A DNA stretch of 23,071 nt from CALMEC01 sp031366605 (GCA_031366605.1 JANLOO010000015.1:1-23071), one strand, 5' to 3'. Shown: positions 14,128 through 22,600, counted from the stretch's first letter. The notes: generated by a model not told the origin, from the sequence alone. Made by a program: numbers and translations.

Positions 14128-14532
14128 TCATTCGGCGCGCGGATCGAGCCGGAACACCGGGTGATCTGCCGGGTCGGGCAGTTGCAGAAAGAACGCGGCG
14201 ACCGCGCGGCCGGCAACCGCCTGGTACGCCGCGATCACCGGTGGGCGTTCGACGACCGGCAGTTCCATCGCCTGGAACCACTGGGACCACCCGCGGCTCT
14301 GCAGCTCACCCAGTCCTTGGGCCGCCCGAAGGTTCCTCACCCACTCCGTCTCACCGCGCGGTGAGACCAGGTAGCGGCCACCCTGATGTTCGACGGGAAT
14401 TATTGCGGTCCGGCGCGGTGTGCCGGTGCGACGCCCCGGCACCACGAGCGCCTTCGTGCCGCCGATTCCAAACCGAATCGCGATCGGATTGAACACACGT
14501 CGCACGACGAGCGGTGGTCTGATGTACGGCAT
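14128..14532 (-). CDS. Deazaflavin (F420)-dependent nitroreductase-family protein
   Basis: The 134-residue product has the split-barrel FDOR/DDN family pattern: a basic N terminus, GRRTGTPRRT (33-42), and YLVSPRGETEWVRNLRAAQG (54-73, in parts), which is the deazaflavin cofactor-binding signature. Members reduce substrates with F420H2, or bind related cofactors, and are frequent in Actinomycetota and Chloroflexota. The substrate is unknown. ATG 14532 is supported by AGGAG on the minus strand (14546-14542), 9 nt upstream. It is divergent from accD and followed by the EamA exporter. Ending in VFRLDPRAE, it is of normal length for the family. No F420 synthesis gene is in the window. Confidence 0.87.
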   Translation of the reverse strand: MPYIRPPLVVRRVFNPIAIRFGIGGTKALVVPGRRTGTPRRTAIIPVEHQGGRYLVSPRGETEWVRNLRAAQGLGELQSRGWSQWFQAMELPVVERPPVIAAYQAVAGRAVAAFFLQLPDPADHPVFRLDPRAE

Positions 14533-14573
14533 CCCACGCCTCTCCTGGCGGCCGGTGGCGCTTCAGCCGGGCA

Positions 14574-14579
14574 AGTCTA
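14574..14579 (-). promoter_or_regulatory. TAGACT -10-like box upstream of the nitroreductase
   Basis: Read on the minus strand, TAGACT fits TANNNT. Transcription would start near 14567, leaving a leader of about 35 nt that contains the AGGAG ribosome binding site. No -35 match was found. Confidence 0.3.
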
Positions 14580-14669
14580 ACCGTCAATTCGTCGTACCCC
14601 GAACCGTCCGCGCCTCGAACGTTTTCGCGCCGCGCTGCAACTCTGGGAGCCGCCGGCGGCCGCGGGTGC

Positions 14670-14675
14670 CATAAT
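14670..14675 (+). promoter_or_regulatory. CATAAT -10 box, leaderless-type start of accD
   Basis: CATAAT matches TATAAT at five of six positions and is one of the best -10 boxes in the window. Exactly 7 nt separate it from ATG 14683, so transcription should start at the A of the start codon. No SD is present. Confidence 0.5.
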
Positions 14676-14682
14676 CGGGGTG

Positions 14683-15720
14683 ATGTCCAACAACCGCGTC
14701 CACGTCACCGTCGACCGCCTCAAGCGGATCGCCCACCTGCCCGACAAGCCCGTCGTCAAGAAGCCGGGCGACGACGCCACGTGCCCCAAGTGCGAGAGCC
14801 ACTATCGCGCTGAGGAGATGGACCGCAACGCCCGGGTCTGCACGGCGTGTGGCCACCATTTCATGATCACCGCGCGCGGACGCCTGGACCACATGGCGGA
14901 CAATGGCGATTGGCGCGAGCTGTGGACCGAGCTGCGCGCATCCGATCCGATGCAGTTCGTCGACCTGGAGCCCTACCCGCAACGGGCACGCAAGGCCGAG
15001 ATCACCACGGGGTTGGGTGAGGCCGTCGTCGTGGCCGAGCTCACGATCCAAGGACAGCCGTGTGTTGCCGCGGTCATGGACTTTGGGTTCATGGGCGGCA
15101 GCATGGGGTCGGTCGTCGGCGAGAAGATCGCCCGTGCCTGCGACCGTGCGATCGAGCTGGGTGTGCCGCTCGTCACCATCACGTCATCGGGCGGCGCGCG
15201 CATGCAAGAGGGCGTCCTCGCCCTGATGCAGATGGCGAAGACCGTCGTGGCGTTTGAGGACATGAACGATGCGCGCCTGCCGATCATCGTGATCTTGTGT
15301 CACCCCACGACGGGCGGTGTGTGGGCCTCGTTCGCGGCACTCGGGGACGTGACCTACGCCGAACCCGGTGCACTCATTGCGTTCTCGGGCCCGCGCGTCA
15401 TCGAGCAGACCACCCGCGAGAAGCTTCCGCCCGACTTCGGCCTCGCCGAGAGCCAACTGCACAACGGCCAGATCGACGACGTCGTCGACCGGCGAGCGCT
15501 GCCCGAGCGGATCGGCAGGGTCATGCGCATCATGCACCGACCGGGCCTCGAGGCCGCCGCGGGCTTGCCGTTCCAATGGACACAGGCCAGCGGGGACGTC
15601 GCGGGCCGGGTGGCTCAGGGCGTTGCGCACACGGTCACGCATCGCCTGCCGAGGCTGCCCAGGAAGATCGCAGACCGCATCATGGGCAACGACGGTGACG
15701 ACAACGGGAGCGGTCAGTGA
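14683..15720 (+). CDS. accD: Acetyl-CoA carboxylase carboxyltransferase beta subunit AccD
   Basis: With AccA it forms the carboxyltransferase that transfers CO2 from biotinylated AccB to acetyl-CoA, making malonyl-CoA for FabD. The 345-residue product has the N-terminal zinc ribbon with Cys34, Cys37, Cys53 and Cys56 (CPKC...CTAC), then the crotonase-like core: MDFGFMGGSMGSVVGEK, ITSSGGARMQEG and the HPTTGGVWASFA region. ATG 14683 is chosen over GTG 14680 because a CATAAT box lies 7 nt upstream, consistent with a leaderless message. It overlaps accA by 4 nt (GTGA). The C-terminal tail of about 50 residues after the core is basic. No biotin carboxylase or carrier gene (accC, accB) is in the window. 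Confidence 0.95.
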   Translation: MSNNRVHVTVDRLKRIAHLPDKPVVKKPGDDATCPKCESHYRAEEMDRNARVCTACGHHFMITARGRLDHMADNGDWRELWTELRASDPMQFVDLEPYPQRARKAEITTGLGEAVVVAELTIQGQPCVAAVMDFGFMGGSMGSVVGEKIARACDRAIELGVPLVTITSSGGARMQEGVLALMQMAKTVVAFEDMNDARLPIIVILCHPTTGGVWASFAALGDVTYAEPGALIAFSGPRVIEQTTREKLPPDFGLAESQLHNGQIDDVVDRRALPERIGRVMRIMHRPGLEAAAGLPFQWTQASGDVAGRVAQGVAHTVTHRLPRLPRKIADRIMGNDGDDNGSGQ

Positions 15721-16697
15721 GCGCAAAGTCCGCCGGTGGGCGATTCGTCCGACGCATCGCCGACAAGATCCAGGGCGCGCCCGAGGACACGTCCTCCAGC
15801 TGGGACGCGATCCAGCTCGCACGCCACCAGGATCGGCCGTACCCGCTCGACTACATCACGCGGCTGTGTACGGACTTCGAGGAGCTGCGCGGAGACCGGT
15901 CGTTTGGCGACGACCCGGCCATTGTGTGCGGCATCGGTCGCTATCACGACGAGCCGGTGGCGTTCATAGGTGAGCAGAAGGGCCGGGACACCCAGGAGCG
16001 CACGTACCGCAACTTCGGTATGCCGAGCCCCGAGGGCTATCGCAAGGCATGGCGCGTCATGGCGCTCGCCGAAAAGCTGGACATCCCGCTCGTGACGCTC
16101 ATCGACACACCGGGAGCATTCCCCGGAGCCGGGGCCGAGCAACGTGGCCAGGGTGGTGCGATCGCGCGGAGCATCGCGGCGATGGTCCGAATCCGGGTTC
16201 CCACGGTCGCGGTCGTCGTCGGAGAGGGCTCGTCGGGTGGCGCGCTCGCGATCGGCGTCGCCGACCGCGTGTTGATCCTGGCCAACGGGACGTATTCGGT
16301 CATCTCGCCCGAGGGTGGCGCAGCGATCCTGTGGCGCGACGCGGGCAGAGCGCGACTCGCGGCCGGAGCGTTCAAGCCGACTGCCGCCACGTGTTACCGG
16401 TTCGGCATCGTCGACGCGGTCGTACCCGAGCCCAAGGGTGGCGCGCACAAAGACCACGACGAGGCTGCACGCCTGCTCGACCAGTACCTGCAGCGGCAGT
16501 TCAAAGACCTGCGGTCGATCCCGACGGCCGATCGACTTCGCCAGCGCCGCGAGCGGTTCCGTCGCCTCGGTGCGCACCGGGAGTTCGCAATCGGCGACCC
16601 CTCGGCCGTCGCATCAGGGCGCGTGGAGCTCGCAACCGGTGGAGCCCAAGAATCCCCACGACAAATGAACGCGGACGCCTCGACCAACGGCGCCTAG
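15717..16697 (+). CDS. accA: Acetyl-CoA carboxylase carboxyltransferase alpha subunit AccA
   Basis: The 326-residue product is the partner of AccD in the alpha2-beta2 carboxyltransferase. It has the AccA hallmarks: LDYITRLCTDFEELRGDR (44-61), IGEQKGRDT (84-92), RNFGMPSPEGYRKA, the LIDTPGAFPGAGAEQRGQ segment and the oxyanion-forming GEGSSGGALAIG and SPEGGAAILWRD. GTG 15717 overlaps the accD stop (GTGA), so the two are translationally coupled in stoichiometric amounts. The C terminus runs about 35 residues past the conserved part and is low in hydrophobics. The stop at 16695-16697 is followed directly by the 79-bp repeat array. Confidence 0.95.
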   Translation: MSAKSAGGRFVRRIADKIQGAPEDTSSSWDAIQLARHQDRPYPLDYITRLCTDFEELRGDRSFGDDPAIVCGIGRYHDEPVAFIGEQKGRDTQERTYRNFGMPSPEGYRKAWRVMALAEKLDIPLVTLIDTPGAFPGAGAEQRGQGGAIARSIAAMVRIRVPTVAVVVGEGSSGGALAIGVADRVLILANGTYSVISPEGGAAILWRDAGRARLAAGAFKPTAATCYRFGIVDAVVPEPKGGAHKDHDEAARLLDQYLQRQFKDLRSIPTADRLRQRRERFRRLGAHREFAIGDPSAVASGRVELATGGAQESPRQMNADASTNGA

Positions 16698-16718
16698 GGG
16701 CTTCTATACGCCGCCCTC

Positions 16719-17032
16719 AGCACGGCTCTTGGGCGGCCTATGACCCGCCCTGCGGGCGGATCAAACGCTGATGGCGGCTGGAATTCACGCCGCGCTCGGC
16801 ATGGCTCTTGGGCGGCCTATGACCCGCCCTGCGGGCGGATCAAGCGCTGATGGCGGCTGGAATTCACGCCGCGCTCGGCATGGCTCTTGGGCGGCCTCTG
16901 ACCGGTCTTGCGGCCGGATCAAGCGCTGATGGCGGCTGGAATTCACGCCGCGCTCGGCATGGCTCTTGGGCGGCCTCTGACGGGTCTTGCGGGCGGATCA
17001 AGCGCTGATGGCGGCTGGAATTCACGCCGCGC
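16719..17032. repeat. Four-copy 79-bp tandem repeat array with hairpins
   Basis: Copies begin at 16719, 16798, 16877 and 16956 with an exact 79-bp period; neighbouring copies differ at only 2-5 positions. A degenerate piece (about 16698-16718) joins the first copy to the accA stop. Each unit holds GGGCGG, then CCGCCC, then GGGCGG in copies 1 and 2 (16731, 16745, 16754 in copy 1), so the middle block can pair with either flank; copy 3 keeps a 6-bp stem (16902-16917) with changed sequence, copy 4 less so. A second stem, GCGGC with GCCGC, frames a GAATTC in every unit. The period is not a multiple of three, so this is not a protein repeat. It fills the gap between accA and the convergent small gene. 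Confidence 0.9.
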
Positions 17033-17036
17033 AGCG

Positions 17037-17261
17037 TCAATGCGTGATGAGATCCCGGCGGCTGCGCGTCAGGCGGATGGCGTCGCGGAGCAGCTCGCGG
17101 TTCGTGTCGACGTGTTCGGCGGTGTCACCAAGGACCTCGGCCAGCTCACGGTGCCAGCGCAGTAGACGGACACCTGGGGAGCGGTCGGGGTCGACGCGGG
17201 TCAGGTCGAGGGCCATCGCGGTGAGGGCCTTAAGCTCGACGGTCGGGTCGGGGCGGGACAT
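17037..17261 (-). CDS. Small protein of unknown function, 74 residues
   Basis: ATG 17261 has a good ribosome binding site, AAGGAG (17275-17270 on the minus strand), 8 nt upstream; this, more than length, argues that the gene is real. The product is soluble, mostly helical and rich in Leu, Arg and Asp (ELKALTAMALDLTRVDP..., RELAEVLGDTAEHVDTNRELLRD). It might be a small DNA- or protein-binding helical bundle, but I do not recognise it. Its stop lies 5 bp from the end of the 79-bp array. It is downstream of the lipid kinase on the same strand, 70 nt away, and may be the last gene of that operon. Confidence 0.6.
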   Translation of the reverse strand: MSRPDPTVELKALTAMALDLTRVDPDRSPGVRLLRWHRELAEVLGDTAEHVDTNRELLRDAIRLTRSRRDLITH

Positions 17262-17330
17262 GGGAGGGTCTCCTTGGGGTCCGGGGGAGGAAGCGGACAC
17301 CTCACGTATCGGCCGCCGGGGCCAAGAGCT

Positions 17331-18251
17331 TTAGGGGAGGAGTGTTCGCAATACCGGGCCGGGTGACAGGAGTACGCGGGTATGCCAGCCCAAGGGCTCG
17401 CCGTCGGCCTGGAGCGCGACGGGCCGGTCGGACGTGACGACGATTTGCCGTATCGCCCAACCGTCGGTGACGTTCTCTTGTCCGAGATGTCGTCCTCCCC
17501 GCAGCGCGCCGACCGCCATGCGACCCACGTGTGTGAATCCGGAGGACCGCAGGCCGACCCATCGCAGTCGTCCGTCGAATGCGGCGCCCGGAACCAGGTC
17601 GAGTTCGCGTGAGCCCACGTAGGCGTAGGGTGCGCCACACGCCACGACCAATGTGGTCAGTTCGCGCGGCAGGGCATCGTCGATGGCAACCGAGATGACG
17701 TTGGCGTGTCGTGCGGCGCGTGCGGCTGCGACCACGGTTGCGCCGCCAACCCCCAGCTGACGGAACTTGGTCTTGAGCCACGGTCGGGCTTCGACCAGGT
17801 GGATGGTCTCGGCGTCAAGGCCCGTCCCGGCGTTGACGCAGAACACCCGTTGCGTGCCGCCAAAGGCGACCTGACCAAGCGTGACGTCGCGAAACCGAGG
17901 TGTGCGCAACGCCGTGGCCAGGTCCGGGAGCGCCAGGCGCGCCGGATGCGGCCAGCCCAATGCTCGTGCAAACACGTTGGTGCTGCCCGCCGGGAGCACG
18001 GCCAGGGCCGTCGACGTACCCGCAAGCGTGTATGCGACCTCGTTGACGGTTCCGTCGCCGCCCATTGCGACGACCAACGTTGCTCCGTCTGCCACCGCTT
18101 CCGCGGCCAAGCGTGCGCCATCGCCGCCGCGGGTGGTTTCGGTCACACCGCACAGGCCCAGTGGGGTCAGCGTCTGCACCGCCTGATCCCGCAGATGCGG
18201 ACCGACGCGGGTCGCGGCCGGGTTGACGATCAGTGCGATTCGGTCAGTCAA
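17331..18251 (-). CDS. Diacylglycerol kinase-like (YegS/DagK family) lipid kinase
   Basis: The 306-residue product has the DAGK catalytic domain: IVNPAA near the start (8-13), the nucleotide-binding GGDGTVNE (64-71) and LPAGSTNVFARALG (86-99); the second domain carries NAGTGLDAE and the late ADGE motif near 285. This family phosphorylates diacylglycerol, sphingosine-type or other lipid alcohols with ATP at the inner face of the membrane; which one cannot be told. TTG 18251 overlaps the end of the alpha/beta hydrolase gene by 8 nt, so translation is coupled. With the fab and acc genes nearby, a role in phospholipid turnover or recycling fits. Length is normal. Confidence 0.88.
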   Translation of the reverse strand: MTDRIALIVNPAATRVGPHLRDQAVQTLTPLGLCGVTETTRGGDGARLAAEAVADGATLVVAMGGDGTVNEVAYTLAGTSTALAVLPAGSTNVFARALGWPHPARLALPDLATALRTPRFRDVTLGQVAFGGTQRVFCVNAGTGLDAETIHLVEARPWLKTKFRQLGVGGATVVAAARAARHANVISVAIDDALPRELTTLVVACGAPYAYVGSRELDLVPGAAFDGRLRWVGLRSSGFTHVGRMAVGALRGGRHLGQENVTDGWAIRQIVVTSDRPVALQADGEPLGWHTRVLLSPGPVLRTLLP

Positions 18252-18942
18252 CGCTCAACTCGAGGCGGGCCAGGAAGCCCGCGATCAGCAGGTCGACCGT
18301 CGCGGGATACTCTTTCATCACCCAGTGCCCTGACCCTGGAACGATCACTTGGATGCATTGGCGGAGTCCCTGCGTCAGCTTCGCCGACAGCGACAGCGGG
18401 GTGAGTTGATCCCGCTCACCGGCCACGATGAGCACGGGCACCTGTACTTCGGCCACGCGGTCGGTGACGTCAAACGCACGGCACGCCGTGTAGTCGCACA
18501 CCAAGGTTTGCGGGCCGGCCGCGACCATCTGCGCGACCTCGGCGGCGATCGTCGCGTCGTCGGGATCGACCCAACCCTTGCGCAGGAGTCGCTCGCATTC
18601 GGCGGGCAGGTCGTTCTTGGCCAGCTCGAAGGCGGCGTCGGGGACAAACAGTTGCGGGCCGCTCGCGATGATCACCAGGCCGTCGACCAACTCAGGGTGG
18701 TCGAGCGCAAGCTGCAATCCGACGGCACCGCCCATCGAGTGGCCCACCACCACGCGCGGACCCGGAATCTCGGCGATCGCGTGGGCGGTCCATTCCGCGT
18801 AGGCCCCGACGCTCGAGAACGCCGCACCGGTCGGGTGCCCGGGGAGTGCGAGCACGTAGCAGCCTTCGAACCGGGGCTCCTGATGCTGCCATGTACCGGC
18901 GCTGCCGCCTGCGCCGTGGACAAAGATCGGTCGAGGAGCCAT
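18244..18942 (-). CDS. Alpha/beta hydrolase
   Basis: The 232-residue product has the alpha/beta hydrolase layout: an early oxyanion-loop HGAGGSAGTW (9-18), the nucleophile elbow GHSMGG with Ser69, Asp178 in AGERDQL and His206 in GSGHWVMK. It resembles the large esterase/MenH-like group; the substrate is unknown. There is no signal peptide. ATG 18942 is chosen because the conserved first strand (PIFVHG) begins right after it and a TAGGAT box lies 8 nt upstream. It overlaps the lipid kinase gene, so the two may work on the same lipid, for instance a hydrolase releasing an acylglycerol and a kinase rephosphorylating it. That link is inference. Confidence 0.88.
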   Translation of the reverse strand: MAPRPIFVHGAGGSAGTWQHQEPRFEGCYVLALPGHPTGAAFSSVGAYAEWTAHAIAEIPGPRVVVGHSMGGAVGLQLALDHPELVDGLVIIASGPQLFVPDAAFELAKNDLPAECERLLRKGWVDPDDATIAAEVAQMVAAGPQTLVCDYTACRAFDVTDRVAEVQVPVLIVAGERDQLTPLSLSAKLTQGLRQCIQVIVPGSGHWVMKEYPATVDLLIAGFLARLELSVD

Positions 18943-18950
18943 GGCGAGCA

Positions 18951-18956
18951 ATCCTA
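18951..18956 (-). promoter_or_regulatory. TAGGAT -10-like box of the hydrolase gene
   Basis: On the minus strand TAGGAT fits TANNNT and ends 8 nt before ATG 18942, with no SD. The divergent HAD-ileS promoter is about 40 bp away, in the same 65-bp gap. Confidence 0.4.
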
Positions 18957-18992
18957 GTCTGCGCTCGCGACAGTGGGCCGCGATCGGTCTGG

Positions 18993-18998
18993 TATCGT
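18993..18998 (+). promoter_or_regulatory. Extended -10 box of the HAD-ileS operon
   Basis: TATCGT is preceded by TGG, an extended -10 arrangement, and ends 9 nt before GTG 19008. A short T-run (19002-19006) lies between; there is no SD. Transcription would begin within a few bases of the start codon. I see no T-box leader, so ileS is not under that control here. Confidence 0.45.
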
Positions 18999-19007
18999 CC
19001 ATTTTTC

Positions 19008-19664
19008 GTGAAACCCCTGCTCATCGCGTGCGATTTCGACGGAACGATCACCCAGCGAGACACCCTTCATGTGATCGTGGAGTCGTATGGAGAGCGGGGA
19101 CTGTGGGAGCGGCTCGAGCCGCGGCTTCGGGTGGGGGAGATCACCGTCGAACAGGCGATGCAAGAGGAGTTCGCAGCGGTACGTGCGACTCCGGACCAGG
19201 TGCGGCAGGCCGTACGCGAACACGCGCCGATTCGCGACGGATTCGGTGAGTGGGTCGACTGGTGCGCCGGGCTCGGGCATCGGTTGATCGTCCTCTCCAA
19301 CGGCTTCCGCTCGGTCATCGAGCCGGTGCTCGCCGACGCGGGTCTGGGGCATCTGGAGGTGGTGGCGCACGACGCCCGGTTCGGCCCCGACGGGTGCGAG
19401 TTGGTGTGGTCTGATCGCGGTGAGCGCTGTGGTTTGTGTGGTCGTCCCTGCAAACGGGAGCCCCTTCGCGAACGCTGGCAGGGTGAGCGGCTGATCTACC
19501 TGGGCGACGGCATCTCGGATCGTTGCGTGTCACTGATGGCCGACGCCGTGTTTGCACGCGACGGGTTGGCCGAGCATCTCGCCGACCGCGATGTGGCGTT
19601 CACGCCGTTCGACGACTTCCACGATGTGCGTCGAGTTCTCGCATCCCTGGACGTGGCGGCATGA
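19008..19664 (+). CDS. HAD-superfamily phosphatase (MtnX/PSP-like)
   Basis: The 218-residue product is a HAD subfamily IB-type phosphatase. Motif I is DFDGTIT with nucleophile Asp9 and acid Asp11; motif II is LSNG with Ser97; motif III/IV is GDGISD with Asp167 and Asp171. Between motifs II and III lies a Cys-rich loop, RCGLCGRPCK (Cys141, Cys144, Cys148), as seen in MtnX-like members. This group includes 2-hydroxy-3-keto-5-methylthiopentenyl-1-phosphate phosphatase and phosphoserine phosphatase-like enzymes; the substrate is not certain. GTG 19008 puts motif I at the normal distance from the N terminus. Its stop overlaps the ileS ATG (ATGA), so it is coupled to ileS translation. Confidence 0.85.
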   Translation: MKPLLIACDFDGTITQRDTLHVIVESYGERGLWERLEPRLRVGEITVEQAMQEEFAAVRATPDQVRQAVREHAPIRDGFGEWVDWCAGLGHRLIVLSNGFRSVIEPVLADAGLGHLEVVAHDARFGPDGCELVWSDRGERCGLCGRPCKREPLRERWQGERLIYLGDGISDRCVSLMADAVFARDGLAEHLADRDVAFTPFDDFHDVRRVLASLDVAA

Positions 19665-22600
19665 GTTGGCGACCCGTCGCGACCGGAGCGGACTGGAGCT
19701 GGGTCGGCATGGAGGAGGCCGTTCTCGCGCGATGGCGTGACGAGAAGGTGTTTGCACAGAGCACCGAGCTGCGCGCGGGCGGCGAGCCGTACGTCTTCTA
19801 CGAGGGACCGCCGACGGCGAACGGCCGGCCCGGCTCCCACCACGTGCTTTCGCGTGTGTTCAAGGACATCTTCCCACGCTTTCACACCATGCGCGGGCGG
19901 TTTGTCGAACGCAAGGGCGGTTGGGACTGTCACGGCTTGCCGGTCGAACTCGAGGTCGAGAAGCAGCTCGGCATCAGCGGCAAACCCGAGATCGAGGCGT
20001 TTGGCATCGCAGAGTTCAATCAGCGCTGCCGGGAGTCGGTGCAGGGATATCTGGACGAGTGGGAACGGCTGACCGAGCGCATCGGTTTTTGGGTCGACAC
20101 ACGCGCCGCGTATCGCACCATGGACACGCAGTACATCGAAAGCGTCTGGTGGAGCCTGGCGACGCTGTGGGACAAGGGCTTGATCTACGAGGCCGACAAG
20201 GTGGTGCCGTATTGCCCGCGTTGTGGCACGTCGCTGTCGAGCCACGAGGTCGCGTTGGGCTACAAGGACGTCGAAGACCCCTCGGCCTACGTGCGGTTTC
20301 CGTTCGTCGACACGCCGAGCATATCGATGCTGGTGTGGACGACGACGCCATGGACGCTGCCCGCCAACCAGGCCGCGGCGGTCAATCCGGACGTCATGTA
20401 CGCCGAGGTCATCGTCGGGTTGGAGCACGTCGTGGTGGCGGAGGCGTTGGTCGAGAAGGTGCTGCGAGGCGCAGGGCGTGTGATCGAGACGTTTCCGGGA
20501 TCCGATCTGGTCGGCCGCGGTTACACACCCCCGTTCCCGTACCTTCCGGGTGCACACCGGGTCGTCGAGGCGTCGTTCGTCACGACCCACGACGGCACCG
20601 GGATCGTGCACATCGCGCCCGCATTCGGCGAGGATGACATGCAGGTCGCACGCGACAACGACCTGGAGGTCACCAATCCGGTTGACCGCCAAGGTCGGTT
20701 CACCGATGAGGTGGGCGTGTTCGCCGGCCGGTCCGTCAAGGAGGCCGACAAAGACCTGATCAAGGACATGGACAAGCGCAACGTCTTGTTCCGCGAAGAG
20801 ACCTACCGGCATTCCTACCCGCATTGTTGGCGGTGCGGCACGCCGCTGCTGTACTACGCCAAGCCGTCGTGGTACATCCGCACGACTGCGGTACGCGACC
20901 GGTTGCTCCAGGTCAACTCCACGATCAACTGGTATCCGGAACACGTGCGTGACGGCCGGTTCGGCAAATGGCTCGAGGGCAACGTCGACTGGGCGATCTC
21001 GCGTGAACGCTATTGGGGGACCCCGCTGCCGTTGTGGCGCTGCGACGAGTGCGAGCACGTGACCGCGATCGGGTCGTTCACCGAACTTCGCGAGGCCGCG
21101 GTCAACCCGCCCGGGCAGGATTTCGATCCCCACCGTCCCGGGGTCGACGACGTGATCGTGCGGTGTCATTGCGGCGGTGAGTCCCGCCGCGTGCCCGAGG
21201 TCATCGACGTGTGGTACGACAGCGGTGCGATGCCGTTTGCGCAGCATCACTATCCGTTCGCGGGCGAGGACGCGTTGACGGGCCGGTTCCCCGCGGACTA
21301 CATCTGCGAGGCACAGGACCAGACGCGCGGGTGGTTCTACTCGCTGCATGCCGAGGCGACGATGCTGTTTGACCAGGCCGCGTATCGCAACGTCGTCTGC
21401 CTGGGGCTCATCCTGGATGGCGACGGCAAGAAGATGAGCAAGACGGTGGGCAACGTCATCGAGCCGTGGACGGTGCTCGACGAGTTCGGCGCTGATCCGT
21501 TCCGTTGGTACTTGTTCACCGGGCAGACCGCGGGCGAGTCGTTCCGGTTCAGCCTCGACACGATCCGCGAGGCCGGCGGGCAGTTGCGGACGATGTGGAA
21601 CACGTACGCGTTTTTGGTCACGTATGCGGCGCTTCCGGACGGCTGGGCGCCAGGTGGCGAGGCACCTGTGGTGAGGCCGACGATCGACCGCTGGGCCCTG
21701 GCGCGCCTCGACGAGACCACGACCGCGGTGACGGCGGCGCTGGAGGGATACGACGCGGCCGCCGGCGGCCGCGCGATCACGGCGTTCGTCGACGAGCTGT
21801 CCAATTGGTACGTGCGCACCGGGCGCCGGCGGTTCTGGCGGTCGGACGACCTGGCCGATCGAGCATCGGCGTTCGCAACACTGCACGAGTGCCTGGTGAC
21901 GGTGGCAAAGCTCATCGCCCCGTTTTGTCCGTTCGTCGCTGACGAGATGTACGGCAACTTGATCGCTGTGCACGACGCCGCCGCGCCGTCGAGTGTTCAC
22001 CTGGCCGATTGGCCGGTGTCCGGTGGTCGCGAGAACCCGGAGCTTGTACGGGCGATGGCGGCGGTTCGCGATGCGGTGTCACTCGGACGCTCTGCGCGTA
22101 AAGACGCCAAACTGCGCGTCCGGCAGCCGCTGGCCGAAGCCGTCGTGGCGTGTGCGCCGGCTGATGCCGAGGCCATGCGCATCCACGTCGGGCTCATCGC
22201 GGACGAGCTCAACGTCAAGGACGTGCGGTTCATCAGCGATCCGGCCGAGTTGGTCGAGGTCACGGTCAAGCCCAACTACCGGACGCTCGGGCCCAGGTTC
22301 GGCAAGGCGATGCCGCAGGTCGCCGAGGCGTTCGCGGTGTTGGACGGCGCAGAGGTCGTGCGCGCGCTGGACGGCGGCGGCGCGGTGACGATCACGGTCA
22401 ACGGCAATCCGCAGGCGGTTGGCAGCGACGACGTACTGCGCGAGGTTCGACCCAGCGAGCGGTACGCAGTCGCTCAAGACGGACCGCTGGCGGTCGGCCT
22501 TGCGACGGATCTGTCTGAGGAGCTCCGTCAGGAGGGCCGTGCGCGCGAGGTCATCCACGCCGTGCAGGCAGCCCGCAAGGCGGCGGGGCTTCGGGTCGAG

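Noticed and set aside
16719..17032. 79-bp array as CRISPR
   Set aside because: There are no unique spacers between short repeats; the whole 79-bp unit repeats head to tail, and no cas gene is present.
16908..17165. Plus-strand frame through the array as a repeat protein
   Set aside because: 79 is not a multiple of three, so each unit is read in a different frame, and the frame has no SD.
18943..19007. T-box leader for ileS
   Set aside because: The gap is only 65 bp, the T-box consensus is absent and the first gene of the operon is the HAD phosphatase.
19496..22000. 834-codon open frame on the minus strand opposite ileS
   Set aside because: The plus strand encodes an unmistakable IleRS. The antisense frame is rich in Arg, His, Asp and Val without any domain pattern, as expected from codon bias in GC-rich DNA.
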